DNA of 64,000 nt, from positions 620,001-684,000 of the forward strand of contig NC_089441.1 in assembly GCF_026210795.1 (NCBI RefSeq). The letters run 5' to 3'. The notes beneath the pieces were generated by a model. That model searched no databases and had not been told where the DNA came from. It saw only the letters and a program-made list of their open reading frames with translations. This document shows, piece by piece, positions 1-12,798 of the stretch; positions within the stretch are counted from its first letter, which is position 1, and each line of letters begins with the position of its first letter. The DNA is from Rhizophagus irregularis (taxonomy: Eukaryota > Glomeromycota > Glomeromycetes > Glomerales > Glomeraceae). Both the position numbers and the translations under genes were made by a program.

Positions 1-775
1 TCTTTTTATTTAACGTTAACGAAATGTTTCTAACATTTCGTGTTGGTTTTCAGATTTTTGTAAGTATTTTCTTTATCTTTAGTTATATTAACGAACAGTT
101 ACTGATGCATAATTTCTTTAATAGCGTTTACATCAAAAAAAGATGAAGAATGGTAGAGGAGTATTTAAATGAAGATAGAGGAAATGTATTTTACGATTAA
201 AATTACAGATGTATTTTTACAATAAAATTTACAATTTATTTTATAATTAAATTTTACAATATATTTTACAATAATTTGCTACAATTTATATTAAATATAC
301 ATATTAATAAATTAATATTACAATTAATATTATATAACTATTGTACGATGTCCCTACAAGACCAATAACGAGTATCTTAACATGGTTTGTATATAATGTA
401 CTGTAATATTAATTTTACAATACATTTAAAAAATTTTAAGTTGTTAGCAAAGTACATTCACGGGAAAAAAATGGAAAGATAAAACACGGATCAGATTTTT
501 TACAGGGCTATATAATACAATTTTAATAAATAATATAACATCCGAGTGAAATTCAAAAAATTATGTTTTTCTCATAAATAAATCTATATTGCTATAGGAG
601 CAAAAAACAATTGTGAAGTGTATGAATGTGAAGATAAAGAGTCTAGGAGGAAGATAAAGAGAAAGCTACTGAAAGTTATTTAAACGTAAACATTTGATGA
701 TTAACACTTTATTAACAAATGGTTTAAGATTTATTTATTATTTGTTAAAAACATAAAACGCGATATACCGTAAAT
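1..775. other. AT-rich non-coding stretch
   Basis: No gene is supported here. The sequence is AT-rich, with repeated ATTTTACAATA-like stretches around 200-430. It ends at the target duplication of the MITE at 776. The 3' end of an upstream gene could lie outside the window. Confidence 0.5.
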
Positions 776-987
776 AGGACCCCGAAATATATATGTAGAG
801 GTCAGGTCCAGAAGTGGTCCAAAATACGCATTCTTTCAGGGCCGGAATTATGATAATTTCAGCCATTATCTAAATTAGGAAATATTATTTTGGCTGGGAT
901 TATCCATAAAAGGAATGATCTACATGATTTTTTGACTCATTATACGCAAACTCTGACCTGACCCTTTTATGTATATTTCGGGGTCCT
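776..987. mobile_element. 212-bp MITE, deletion derivative of the 16540-19439 element
   Basis: The ends are inverted repeats (AGGACCCCGAAATATA at the left, its complement at the right). The element is flanked by an 8-bp direct duplication CCGTAAAT (768-775 and 988-995). In reverse complement it matches the first ~182 bp of the 2.9-kb element at 16540 plus that element's right terminus, so it is an internally deleted derivative. It has no coding capacity. Both insertions fall in (A/C)CGTAAAT, so the target is not random. Confidence 0.88.
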
Positions 988-1362
988 CCGTAAATAACTT
1001 CCTGCAAAAAATTCAGTGTCCAGTTTTAAAAAAACTTTTAAAATTATTAATTCGGCTAGGGTTAAATATTATGAGTGTTGAAATGGAATAAATTAACGGA
1101 TTTTATGTAATTTGTTTATAGGGTATAATACGTATAAATATACCGTCGATCATTTTGTACATCATTTTCTTTGCTGTACAACCTTAAAATTTTTACGCCA
1201 ATCTAATTCCTAATAAATAAATTTCTGTAATACAAACATCTTCTACAATACTATTCTATTTTTGGTTATATATCTCCTTTTTTACCCTTATTAAAAAGAA
1301 TTTAAATAAACGCCCAATATTTTTACAAATATCTTTTACTGAAAATTTTTAATTATAAAAAT
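988..1362. promoter_or_regulatory. Upstream region of kinase 1
   Basis: This is an AT-rich 5' flank between the MITE and the first ATG of kinase 1. It presumably holds the promoter and 5' leader, because the MITE inserted within about 380 bp of the start codon. I could not place a specific promoter element. Confidence 0.35.
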
Positions 1363-3063
1363 ATGAGTAAGGATAATTATAAAGAAAATGAAAATCAATT
1401 AGAATCTGAACTTGATAAATTAAATATTTCTGACAATGATTCAAGTTCAGTGAATATCAACCATAAAGATTGTTATGTCAACTATGTAAAATCATGGTGT
1501 AAAGAATGTGTTCCTCGTTGCATAATTGAAGGATGGACCAGTGAAAATCACGATATTGATGAATTTATCAAGGATACAATTTATAATGCAAGGCCGATAT
1601 ATAATAATTATGATGTTGATTATCCATTATTTCTTGAATGGGTACTATTTGATAGATTTGAAGATATAAAACAAATTGGGGAAGGTGGATTTGCTAAAGT
1701 ATATTCTGCAACATGGGTTGATGGTCAAGCAAAATATGAAAGACAAGATGATGGAATTTGGAAAAAAAAAGAATCCAGCCCAATGAAAGTTGCCTTGAAA
1801 AAGTTAAATGATTCACAGAATATATCAGTTGAATATTTAAATGAGGTAAATTTTATATTCAAATATACAATATGTATTTGTTATGTTAATTAATATATGT
1901 TTAAACTATTTTTAATTTAAATTATAGCTTCAAATACATTGGGATTATTTTAAGAAAAATAATGAATCATTTTTAAAATTTTATGGAATGACAAAAGATC
2001 CAGTAACTAAAGAATTTATGATGATTATTGAATTTTCAGAAAAAGGAAATTTAAGAAGTGTACTTTCAAAAGATTTTAATAATATTTTATGGAAAGATAA
2101 AATTATATTTTTGCGTAAATTATCATATGAACTTAATAATTTTCATAAATTAGGATATTGTCATAAGGATTTACATAGTGGTAATGTATTACAAATTTAT
2201 CATGGTGGATATAGGTCCAATGTTTCTTATATTTCAGATTTTGGATTATCAGGACCATTGAATAAACAACAATCAGATGGTAAAATATGTGGAGTGTTGC
2301 CATATGTTGCTCCAGAAGTATTAAATAAAGAGCCATATACAACATCATCTGATATTTATAGTTTTGGTGTAATTATGGCAGAATTATCATCTGGAAAACC
2401 ACCCTTTCATAAAAGAAAACATGATGCTATGTTAGCATTAAAAATATGTAATGGACTCAGACCAGAATTTGGAAAAGGAACTCCTGAAATTTATAAAAAA
2501 TTAGCTTATAGATGTATGAATGCTAATCCAAATCAAAGACCAATAGCAAAGGAATTATTTGATATATTGGCTTTTTGGTATAGTTCCACACATGATAATG
2601 AAAATGAAAATGAAAATGAATACTATCAGGAAAAAGAAAAATTTGGTTACAAAGGAAAAGAAATTAAAGCCATATTTGAAGAAGCTGATAAAGAGATACC
2701 AAATATTTCAACTACATATGAAAAGAACCCTGATGCCATTTATACTAGTAGATTATTTTCATTTAACAATTTGTCTAAACCCATTAATTCACCCATCATT
2801 ACTTCATATCTAAATGAGGAAGATAATAAAGGTAGCATTTTCACATCTTATATTATCAATAATTGATTATACAAATAGTTACTAATGTAATTCATTAACA
2901 GATTGTCAAGATTCACAATTACTTGATTTAGAGGTTTCTAGCTCATTACAATTATCAAGAGGTATTTGATTTAATTTATCATACATTGTTATAATTTTAT
3001 GTATGTAATATTAATTTTAATTCATTTAATACAGAGATAGTTGATGATGAAAATAGTTCTTGA
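1363..3063 (+). CDS. Protein kinase (TKL-like), 4 exons
   Basis: Exons inferred from frame and GT/AG: 1363-1845, 1928-2831, 2902-2961, 3035-3063. The first intron is phase 0 and joins VEYLNE to LQIHW. The two short last exons keep frame and give a tail with DCQDSQLLDLE before the stop. The kinase domain has a glycine loop (IGEGGFAKVYSATW, about residue 105), an ALKK lysine near 146, the catalytic loop HKDLHSGN (HRD variant) near 239, DFG near 266, and APE. The N-terminus has a CKEC pair. Ser/Thr or Tyr specificity cannot be decided by eye. Families like this are strongly expanded in arbuscular mycorrhizal fungi. The last two exons are less certain than the core; without splicing, exon 2 would read through to a stop at 2866. 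Confidence 0.88.
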
Positions 3064-4371
3064 ATTTTTCTTATAGGTTTATATCTTACATTAGAAATCG
3101 GAATATGTGCTTTTATTTATATATTATTTTCTTTGAAAATAGAAATATTATTTATTCATGGTTTATATTGTTAAATTGATTTGATAATTTCTTTATTATC
3201 ATTGATAAATAATGATGAATAATTAGTGAATATTAATATACATTTTTATCTATTATTAGTGATATTGCTAATTAACTAAAATATAAAACATAATGAAAAA
3301 AAATTTTGTTACCCTTATTTCCAAATCAAACTTAACAATAATTCATTATGTAATAGCATAGATATTAGTACTTAATATATTATTTGCTAAATGATTTTCG
3401 TATTATCATTAGATTTCTTCATCTGTTTCCGCGAATGTATATCAGATATTGTATAAGTTAATTGGAATTAAGAACAATAAACATATTTTTATCAAATTTA
3501 ATCAAATATTATATAATTAGAATATATCTTCAGAACAGAGTAAAAGTAAAATCATCAATATTATATTACGAATGTACGAATGAGATAAAGCAATAAATTA
3601 CTCCTAATATAAAATAAATTACTCCTAATATAAAATAAATTTCTAATTATATTTTATTGATGCACTGCAGTTTAATAAAAGGATAAATTTTACAAAGTAC
3701 TACAAAATTATAAATAAATCTTTGATCATGAAATTTTACTTACAATTAATAATTTCGTAATAATATACAACACATGTTATACAAAATATACAAAGAACCT
3801 ATGAACCTATGAATGTAATAATTTAATATAATTGTTATAATTTAAAAATAATCTATTAATATTATTTCTCCAGATTTTCATAAAAATGCAAGAAATTGGA
3901 CATATACCATTTGGAACTAAATAAAAAATTTTGATTTGTAATTTTTCATGATTATATTCTTTCCTTTACAGTTTTTACATATATATGTACGTTAAAGAAT
4001 CCTACGTTTACCTTGCGTTCATTAAATTATTTTTTCAAATTTTTTCTTGGTGGGAAAAAATTTTTTTTTTCCGAAATGATAATTATTAACGGGACGGTCG
4101 GGACGTGAACGGTGAACTTGTCACAAGAATTTAGTTGACTGCGTGACTGGATTTTAAAAATTATCATTGTTTAAATCACGTATATTTATTATTTATAATG
4201 TCAGATCAATAATCTTGCATTGTTTTTCACATACTGTATCATATATATATATATTATTTGATTTTGTTAAGTTCAATGAAAGGATGCGTAAAAAAATGTA
4301 TAAAAACTGACTCATACATCATACATCATACAAATTCCATTTTTAAGATACAAGTTTATTATTAAATGATG
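3064..4371. other. AT-rich intergenic stretch
   Basis: No gene is supported. It holds the 3' flanks of kinase 1 and of the convergent F-box gene. A short tandem duplication of CTCCTAATATAAAATAAATT lies at about 3600-3645. Confidence 0.5.
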
Positions 4372-5994
4372 TTACTTATTATAAATAATATCTTTTATAA
4401 TAATACATAAATCAAAATATTTTCGTACTACAATATTATGTAATTTAAATTCATTAACTTCATCTTTTAAATAAAACAAATCTTTATTCGTATCACTAAA
4501 AGGAACCAATTCTAAATAAGCTAAATATTTAACCTTTTCCTTCATCATAATATATTTCTTTATATAAGATAAAATACTTTTATCATCATTTTTCATTATA
4601 TTTCTAATTAATAATTTTTTAATAAAAGTATTTTGAGAATTTTTTAAGAATATTTCAAAATCTTTTGTATTAAAAGAAAATGATAAAGATAAATAATCTA
4701 ATTTAGAAGGTAAAACTTGACCTAAATTTTGTAATATGATTAAACTTAAATCATCAGAATAATTAAGATTCAAATCAATATTAATATAATTAATAGTTTG
4801 ACCAATATTTTCAATTAATAAATAAATATTATTATCATCAGGTTTATCAGAAGTAAAACGTTTAATATTTGTACAATAATTTATAATTAATCCAAGTAAT
4901 TTTTTTCTTGATTCTTCATATTCTTCTCGCATAGAACCAAATTCAAAATTTTCTAAATAATTTCCAAATTTTTTTAATAAAAATTGTAATGAATCAAAAT
5001 GTGAGATTTCTTTCATAAATAAACTCTTCAATTTAAAAGGTTTAATAATCTTATTAATTTGTTGAATAAAATTAGAATTTATAGAATGACAATAAAGAAT
5101 ATGAATAGATTCTAAAACATTCAAATGATTAAATACTTCATTAAAGATACAAATTATATCATTAAAATCAATATAATAAAATACAATTGTATTTAAGGTA
5201 TTTGAACAATTAGAATTTTTTAATGATAAAAAAGGATTATATAAAATAGTATTAGATTCAAATGAGATTTTTTTAAGATTATTTTGTGAAATAATTATTT
5301 GTGATAAATATTTTTCAATTAATGAACGATTATTAATATTATATATAGGAAAATTTAAAATAATTGATGAAATTGAATTACAATTAGAATATAAAAATTT
5401 TAAAAAAGGAATAATATTCATAATATCATGAAATGATATATTATAAATATTAAATGTTAAATTTTTAATATTATATGTAAGATTTGGATTTTGTAAAATT
5501 AATTCCATGGTATCAAAATATTCAATACCAGCAAACATTACAATTTCAAAAGAATATAAAATTCCTTCATTTTTAATGAATATTTCAAATAATGATCTAT
5601 AAACTAATTCTTCTAATTTTTCACGATCATCATCCAATAAGGTACAAACCCACTCTTTAGTAGAAATATAAATGGTACCTAAATTTAAACATTTAATAAA
5701 ACTAGGATAATTGAATAATAATGTATTAGAAGGTAATAAATTATTAATAATTTCATATTCATTAAATTTTGTTTTATTATCATCATTTAAATATGATAAA
5801 TAAATTTCAATACATCGATAATTTTTGGTAGGAATCGAAAATGGATTTTCCCATAATAATGGAATCGCTAAACGACACCATAATCTATTAACAAAAATAC
5901 ATGAATACAAAGTTGTTAAATCTTTTTTAAAATATTGTATAATTTCATTTGTTATTTCAGGTAAATCTCCTGAAAATATTTTTGAGTATGCCAT
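4372..5994 (-). CDS. F-box protein with leucine-rich-like C-terminal region
   Basis: A single uninterrupted ORF of 540 aa. The N-terminus matches the F-box pattern: LPEITNEIIQYF, then CIFVNRLWCRLAIPLLW (residues 11-50). Such proteins normally bind Skp1 through this motif and recruit substrates to SCF ubiquitin ligases. The rest is rich in Leu, Ile and Asn with irregular blocks (FLKFLYSNCNSISSIILNF, LKKISFESN, LDYLSLSFSFN) that look like degenerate leucine-rich repeats. The start at 5994 gives the usual short lead before the F-box. Large F-box families of this type occur in Rhizophagus. The substrate is unknown, and no intron is needed. Confidence 0.85.
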   Translation of the reverse strand: MAYSKIFSGDLPEITNEIIQYFKKDLTTLYSCIFVNRLWCRLAIPLLWENPFSIPTKNYRCIEIYLSYLNDDNKTKFNEYEIINNLLPSNTLLFNYPSFIKCLNLGTIYISTKEWVCTLLDDDREKLEELVYRSLFEIFIKNEGILYSFEIVMFAGIEYFDTMELILQNPNLTYNIKNLTFNIYNISFHDIMNIIPFLKFLYSNCNSISSIILNFPIYNINNRSLIEKYLSQIIISQNNLKKISFESNTILYNPFLSLKNSNCSNTLNTIVFYYIDFNDIICIFNEVFNHLNVLESIHILYCHSINSNFIQQINKIIKPFKLKSLFMKEISHFDSLQFLLKKFGNYLENFEFGSMREEYEESRKKLLGLIINYCTNIKRFTSDKPDDNNIYLLIENIGQTINYINIDLNLNYSDDLSLIILQNLGQVLPSKLDYLSLSFSFNTKDFEIFLKNSQNTFIKKLLIRNIMKNDDKSILSYIKKYIMMKEKVKYLAYLELVPFSDTNKDLFYLKDEVNEFKLHNIVVRKYFDLCIIIKDIIYNK

Positions 5995-6412
5995 GTTATA
6001 GGAAGAAAGAGCGGGTGACTTTTTTTTTCATTTTTTTAAAAAAAAATTTTATTAAATTTATCAATTTTTTAGTCGTACACTCGTACTGCTCCACAGAAAG
6101 AAAATGTAAATCGTTCTTTTTTTGGATACATGCTGATCTATTCTCGGTTATCGATCAAAATTATGTCATAATTGCGTATCATAAAATAGATTAGGTTAAA
6201 TATTTGGCAAATTTGTTACAGCCACATAACTCTCGTCATTTTATTAAAGTTACAGATTTACATATACAAAATTTTTAAGGTTGTTTAATTTTGAAATTGG
6301 ATTTGGCTCAGTATGAGCGTTGCACTAACGTTTTTAATGATAATCTAACCTTTTAAATTTAGACCTGAAATTTTTAGGTTTGATTAAAATGGGAATTTTA
6401 AGAAATAGCGTA

Positions 6413-7188
6413 ATGGCGTAATGGCGTATTGCAGCTAGAGTTTGGATCCTTTATTTGAACGGATATTTTTAATTTGGTTAGGGTGATAGACTTTCAAATT
6501 TTTAAAAATGGTTTAGTAATAAATAATTTATTTTCGTAATGTTGTAGTAATGGAATATCTCGAATATCCGGAGTATAATTTGTGTATAGTGAATCTATTA
6601 CTATCAAAATTAAACCCATTAATTTTTTGAAGAATACTGCGGCTATTCTCACGGTTGCTATTTTTTTTGGTTATTTAAATTTTTTTTAATTGCTGTTTCT
6701 CTACGTCGATCAATATAAAAAATTGCATTTAAGTCGCAAGACATCTTTGTTTATTTCTCTTTTATAATGAAATTCATTAAATTTATATTGTAAGCAACAA
6801 AAAAACTGTAGATAGGATAATTTTTATAAATTATTGCATGTACTGTAAAGTCTGGCTTAATAAATTGTCTTGATTTTTCAGTTTTGAAATGTCTAACTAT
6901 AGAGTTTATTAATAAAAAAAGGAAATTTTTGTTATATTTTACTGATATTAGCCATAAAATTTATATCCTGAAAAGTTCTAGGTTGTTCAAACTAAATGAA
7001 AGATTTTATATAATAAAAAAAAAAATTCTTTTTTTTTTGGAAATGTGACAATGAGTGCCACGGTTTACCATTTTGAAAATTCCAACTAAAAAATAATGAT
7101 TTAATAACCTTTATTTTTTATTATTTTTTTTTTTGAACTTATCCAATTATGTTACCTATTTGAATAGCCGCAGTACGCCATTCCATTT
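6413..7188. mobile_element. Putative MITE with imperfect terminal inverted repeats
   Basis: The left end AATGGCGTATTGCAGCTA recurs in inverted, diverged form at the right end (complement of TAGCCGCAGTACGCCATT at about 7166-7186). A further inverted copy of the terminal motif (ATACTGCGGCTATTC) lies at about 6633. No coding capacity is visible. The target duplication is not clear, so the boundaries are approximate. Confidence 0.4.
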
Positions 7189-7398
7189 CAACCGTAGAAA
7201 ATAATTAGCGAAAAGCTAACTACCGGAATTGTCCTGCGAAAAGCCCATTTCGAACCTGGACTGGAATTTCTAATTTTTACATTGAAAAGGGTATAAGGCT
7301 ATTTAATAAGGGATTTATTAAAAAATTAAGTTTTATTCATTTATCACTACTAAAATTGAGATGAGGGAAACAATTTGAAAATAATCTTTGATGTATGT

Positions 7399-7421
7399 TA
7401 ACGTTAACGTTAACGTTAACG
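7399..7421. repeat. GTTAAC tandem microsatellite
   Basis: Four consecutive TAACGT/GTTAAC units in an otherwise irregular AT-rich stretch, followed by a degenerate copy (GTTTACG). Each unit contains the self-complementary hexamer GTTAAC. Confidence 0.8.
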
Positions 7422-9155
7422 TTTACGAAGTACCGGAATGAACCAAATCTCAACGTTAACCGATGCACCCATTGGAGACTACAGATTCTGTTGGGATATT
7501 TAATATTTACTTGATTAGTTTATATATTATGTGATTCATCACCTAGTCCACATTCAAACTTTCAATTTGCAATCTTGTTAAAATGACAATAATATGTTCG
7601 TCAAAATAATGTACTAAATCAAGAGAAAGTTATATTTAGAACAATTTTCGCACTATATAATACAAATAAATTGTTATTACGGTAATTACTTGACTAAAAA
7701 TAGCATAATACAATAAAAGATTAAACAATCAATCGTTTAATTTAGTAAGAAAATAATAAGAAAAAATATATATGCAATAAAGGTCGAATGTATCAAATTA
7801 AACCAAGCATAAAAAAACAACAGAGATTGCTTTTTTGTTCGAAGCGTAGTGTAGGACTATATGTTAGATTCGATATCATGTAATGTCACGCCACGTGTAT
7901 AACCAATGAAATTTAGGATCAGGTACGCGTAAATAATTTATTTAAATAGTTTAAATAGTTTAATTTATAATAGTATAATAAATATAAATTTAAAGAAATC
8001 GGGTTTACATTATTTTTAAGTATTTTTAAGGAACTAATACTTTTATGATTTTTATGTAAAAAAAATTGTTATAAATAAAAATTTGAAAATAAATATCTCT
8101 TTGGCTTTTAAAGTGCAAATAGACCGTTGCTTTTTTAGTGATACATTATTTAGTGATATATATTTTTTTAGATGGTCATGTGAATATAACGCTTCGGACG
8201 CTCCAACGGTTCTGCTGTTACCTAGTACTATTAGTAAATTTAAGAATTACCAAAAGAAAAGTTGAGTCCACATCTACAAATATCAATTAATTGATCTAAT
8301 TGCATAAAATGAATATTCGTTAATAACAGTTGTGAGTAATTACTGCATAAGGCTAAATAAAAATTACAACAAACAGACGAAACTGATTTTGGAGAATATG
8401 AAAGTATAATAGCATCGCTGAATTGGACTTATATACATCATGGGCATAATTTTAAGGAACGGAGTTTTATCTTAACGGAATATTACTGATTTTAATATTC
8501 CTGCCATCAAAATCCATACAAGTCGATTTACCCTTAACGGAATATTCATACCATATGTAAATATGAAAATATTATTGTTATATATAAACTGCCTTATCAT
8601 TTGTGATTTGTTCCATTTTTTTTGATTTTGGCTAACTCGAGCGCATGACATTTTCATGGACGACACGTTCAGTTCTCATATCCCATAAATTCTGATTTCT
8701 AAGATTTAATTTTCTTTTTTATATTTAAAACTATAATATGTTTTTTATTTCTTATTTATTTATTAATATACACTAAACAAGCGTATCACGTTATAACTAA
8801 TATAATAATTATAACTGTTCGTGGTATAAAAATCAAAAAATAAATACTATAAAATGAACAAAACTGATTTATTAGAAAAATTTTGTTAACTGATTAAATC
8901 AAGATATGAAACCCGATTTTTTAATATCATGCATGTAGTAATAAAATATTATAGGCTATATGAAAATATTAGCATAATAAATAACTATTCAGCGATTATA
9001 ATGGTAGGATGACTTTAAAGTTCCTATAAAATTAATCTATTTGTATATTAAATCTATTAAATCTATTAAATAATCCCGCTAACTACAGTAATGCGTAATA
9101 AGTAAAAAATTCGAAAAAAAAGTAAAAAAAAAAATTAATTCTTTAAAATTATAAT

Positions 9156-11300
9156 TTAAAGATCATTGATATCAAAATCAATTGCTTTGGTGACGTATCC
9201 TAATTGTTAAAATTTTTATAACAAGAATTAGGTAAAAATTTTTATAATGTTGACTCCATATTTATAAATACTACAGTATATGTTGCTTACCATTATTACA
9301 AGGTTGATTAGAACTCATATTAGTATCAAATCCAATTTCTTTTGTAGAGTAATCTATAAAATCATAAGGATCAATTAGAATTAGGCCGTCCCAACTTGAT
9401 TGTTTGTAAAGTTTGAGGGGGGAGGGGGGGGGTCTTAATTAAACAAACTAAATGAAATAAACATAATAAAACGTTGGAAATTTTGGAAAATTCGGAAAAT
9501 TTCAGAAAAATTTAAATTTAATTTAGAAGGGACATTTAAACATATATATTGTCATATGTGGGGTGGGTACGTTATACAAACAATCAAGCCCTATGTGTAA
9601 TTTTATTTACCACTATTTTCATCTTCAAGAAATTTTCTTCTTTTGATACTTTGGTCTAAATCATTATGAAAACTAAAATGTGAATTAAATAGTAAAAGTA
9701 TAAATAAAAAAATAATTTTTCAGATTTGATTATCGTACCATTGTCATCAGCTGAATCATCTTCGAACTTTCTTTTATCTTTAAAATAATATTAATAAAAT
9801 AAGTAAACAACATAAATTAATAAAACATTAAAAAAACTGAATAATTACCAGTAGATATTAAGTTATTTTTCTGATAATAATAAAATGGATCTAAGAATTG
9901 TTTAAAAATAAATAATTGTTCAAAAAATTTTTTTTTTCAACAAAAAAAAGTAATATAATAAAATTTGTTACCATTAGTTTGACTACTTGAACTCCTTGAA
10001 GACATTGCAGATTGAATCATGCAACTTAATGGTCTGCTCTTATAAATGGCGCCTGGATCTTTTATTTTTGCAGGTCCAATATCTGATGATTCTGTAATTT
10101 CAGTTTGATTTAAATCCGAAAACTCTTCTTCATTAAACCACATTTTATCAATTTTCTCAGATATATCATTAGCTGTTGGTCTTTTTACTGGATCAGAATG
10201 CCAGCACCTCTTCATTAATTCAATATATCCCTTAGGTGCATTTGTAACAATTGGTGGTCGTAAACCATCACATATCTCAATTATAAGTCCTATATCATGA
10301 TTTTTATCCAAAAAAGGTCTTCTACCTGTCATAAATTCCCACATAATCATTCCAAAACTATATATATCTGAAGCTTCGGTATATTTTTGTCCATGAAAAA
10401 TCTCTGGCGCCATATAAGGAATGATACCATACCTCTCATTATCATTATTTGATTCAGTTGCAGATCTACTTATTCCCAAATCACCGATGTACGCATAATC
10501 TTTATCAAAAAAAATATTTCCACTATGTAAATCTCTGTGGATAATTTTTGCTCTATGTATATCTACAAGTCCAAGTATTATAGAAGATAATCTATCCAGC
10601 TTTATCCGCCAACTAATATTATAAAAGTTATTACTTAAATAACGCATCAAGTCGCCTAATTCATAATATGGCATAATAATCATCATATCTTTAGTATTAG
10701 GTTCTTGAGTAATTCCAAAATATTCACCAATACCATTACTAATCATATCATTTGATAAAATCTGATAATATACTTTAAGCTAAATAAATAAAAAAAAAAA
10801 ATATTAATTTATCATTCATCATCACGTTAAAGATTAGAATATTGCATGTACTGTACCTCGTTCAGTTCTTCGGATGTAATGTTTTTAGAATTATCAAGTC
10901 TTTTGAGAACAACTGAAAAATTATTTTTACGAACAATATTATCAGTATCAGGTTTAAAAGAGAAATAATCAATTGGACCATCAACCCAAATAGCTTTATA
11001 AATTTTACTAAATCCTCCTTCAGCAATAAATTCTATATCTTTAAATTGGTCATAGGGAATAAATTCCAATATCCAATCTTTTGAACCTGTAACAAAATTA
11101 ACTTGCGTATTTCTGATAATGCCATCAATGACTTTGTTCCCACTTAAATTAGTTTTGAATATTCCATAACATACTTGACAAGTCTCATGATTTTCATCTG
11201 TAGTTATTCTTATTTTACATTTTATACATTTTATCTCTATTTTACTAACTACAGTTCGTGCTGATCGACTTAAGGACATGTTGTCTGATATCAGAAACAA
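9156..11300 (-). CDS. Protein kinase (TKL-like), 7 exons
   Basis: Exons (minus strand): 11300-10857, 10779-9972, 9890-9849, 9777-9739, 9655-9611, 9353-9291, 9199-9156. Introns after the first are phase 1, and the small exons keep one frame to TAA at 9156, which supports the model. A nearby alternative start is MSLSRSARTV at about 11279. The N-terminus has paired cysteines (CIKCK, CQVC) like a small zinc ribbon. The kinase core has AEGGFSKIYKAIW, VVLKRL, IHRDLHSGN, DLG in place of DFG, and MAPE. The tail contains QSIKRRKFLED and STKEIGFDTNMSSNQ. A MITE sits in the intron between the fifth and sixth exons. Signalling role inferred; substrate unknown. The acceptor of the fifth exon is the least certain, because an upstream AG would end the protein early. 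Confidence 0.87.
9384..9597. mobile_element. MITE inside a kinase 2 intron
   Basis: CTTGATTGTTTGTA near 9395 recurs in inverted form near 9577-9590 (TACAAACAATCAAG), with GTCCC and AGGGC-like ends. The interior has a G-run and no ORF. It lies wholly inside the intron between two short exons whose frames still fit, so it is probably tolerated as intron sequence. The outer boundaries are approximate. Confidence 0.6.
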
Positions 11301-12798
11301 TATTTATGTTCGTAGTTTATTGGTTGTTTTGTTATTTCAAAAATTTATAATTTACTTGTAACGTTCAAGAAATATTTAAAATGAGCCGAACGCTCATGAA
11401 ATTTTTCATGAAAAGATATTGAATGAATTTTGACAAGAATTCCGAAAGAATAAAAGAATTCTTATATATATGTATATTTTTTTTTTTTTTTTAACGATAT
11501 TCTATAGATGCAGTGTTACAGGAGCAAGTCCGTTTTTTCCATTAAAAGTAAGTTATCGCTGTTTGTGCAACAACCCTCGTAATAATAATAATTGTTTTGT
11601 AACAATAGCTAAACTCGATATCGATTATACACCAGGCAAATTATATAATATGTTAAATCATTAAGGTTTGGGACTTTAGAGTATTAATACTAATTATAGT
11701 ATGTTATAGATACTCATCAAAAAATGCAAGATAATTTTATGAAAATATTTAATTCGCAATTCGCGAGATTTTCATCAATGATCGGCGGGCAATTTTAGTA
11801 TTTAGTACCATAATCGGCTATACTAATTTTAGCCCTACTTCCGTTTGTCCGATTAACCAACATCTGGGGATTTTTCAATTTGTAATCATTTGTAATCATT
11901 TGTAATCTTCCGGGTCCATGTCTTCTGCCGTCATTATATGAATCCGAGTTAATTCCACGTCGGATCCAACGGGAACCTGGGCGAAAATTAGTATATCTGG
12001 AGCCAAAATGCAATTATTGGTACAGTTTTATTGTGATTTCGAACTTTTAAAAGTACCAAACAAATTCTTGACATTCTGACTATCTCTCATTAAAAAATAA
12101 TGAGGATATCTTCAAAATTGCAAATTTTAAATGAGGGCTGAAATCACAAAATTAGACATTGTCGTCGGCTTATGAGCATATTGTTTGTATTTTTCAACAA
12201 TTAAGAGCTTTTTCTCTGCAGTCAGTGCTAACCGAATTATATATATTATGGAAATTAAGATTTTTATAATATGGTTAAGGGCCGCTTTGCTTAATTACAA
12301 ATAAAAATATGTACAAAAAAAAAATTTGATGAAAATCCTTTCCATTTCTCACGAATTGTGAATTAATGTTTTGGAAAAAAAAATTTAATTTATTAATTTC
12401 TATTTAATATATAACAAGTAAACATTAAACATGGAATATTGACAAAAATAATTCATTATTCATGTTTACTTTTATCGAAAATATCTAACTATCTAATAAT
12501 ACAAAATGTAAAAATCTAATTATGCTATATGAAATAATATTTAATAATACAAAATATAAAAATCTAATTATGCTATATGAAATAATATTTAACAATGAAA
12601 AAAAAATTTATAATAAATTGATAAATAAATAATAAAAAGTTGGGTTTTAACCTAAATATATATATATATATATAATATGAAAAATAACCTCTATGAAAAA
12701 TTACTATACAATGTAAATATTTACTAATTTAAAAACGGTTGTATTGTATATAAAAAATGTAATTATGTATATTATACTGATCGCTGAGAACGCTTAAA
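11301..12798. other. Intergenic stretch with small tandem repeats
   Basis: No supportable gene. The 72-codon ORF at 11795-12013 (-) sits in a less AT-rich patch but has no recognisable domain. It contains three copies of ATTTGTAATC at about 11880-11907. A ~47-bp unit (AATACAAAATRTAAAAATCT and following) is repeated in tandem at about 12497-12600. The last ~150 bp are the 3' flank and C-terminal codons of the interrupted gene copy 1. Confidence 0.5.

Larger units (their letters stand above)
5995..9155. other. Gene-poor intergenic region
   Basis: About 3.1 kb without a supportable gene. The short ORFs near 8083-8265 and 8472-8666 have no recognisable features. The region contains a putative MITE (about 6413-7188) and a GTTAAC microsatellite (about 7399-7421), annotated separately. 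The remainder is AT-rich with homopolymer runs. Confidence 0.5.
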
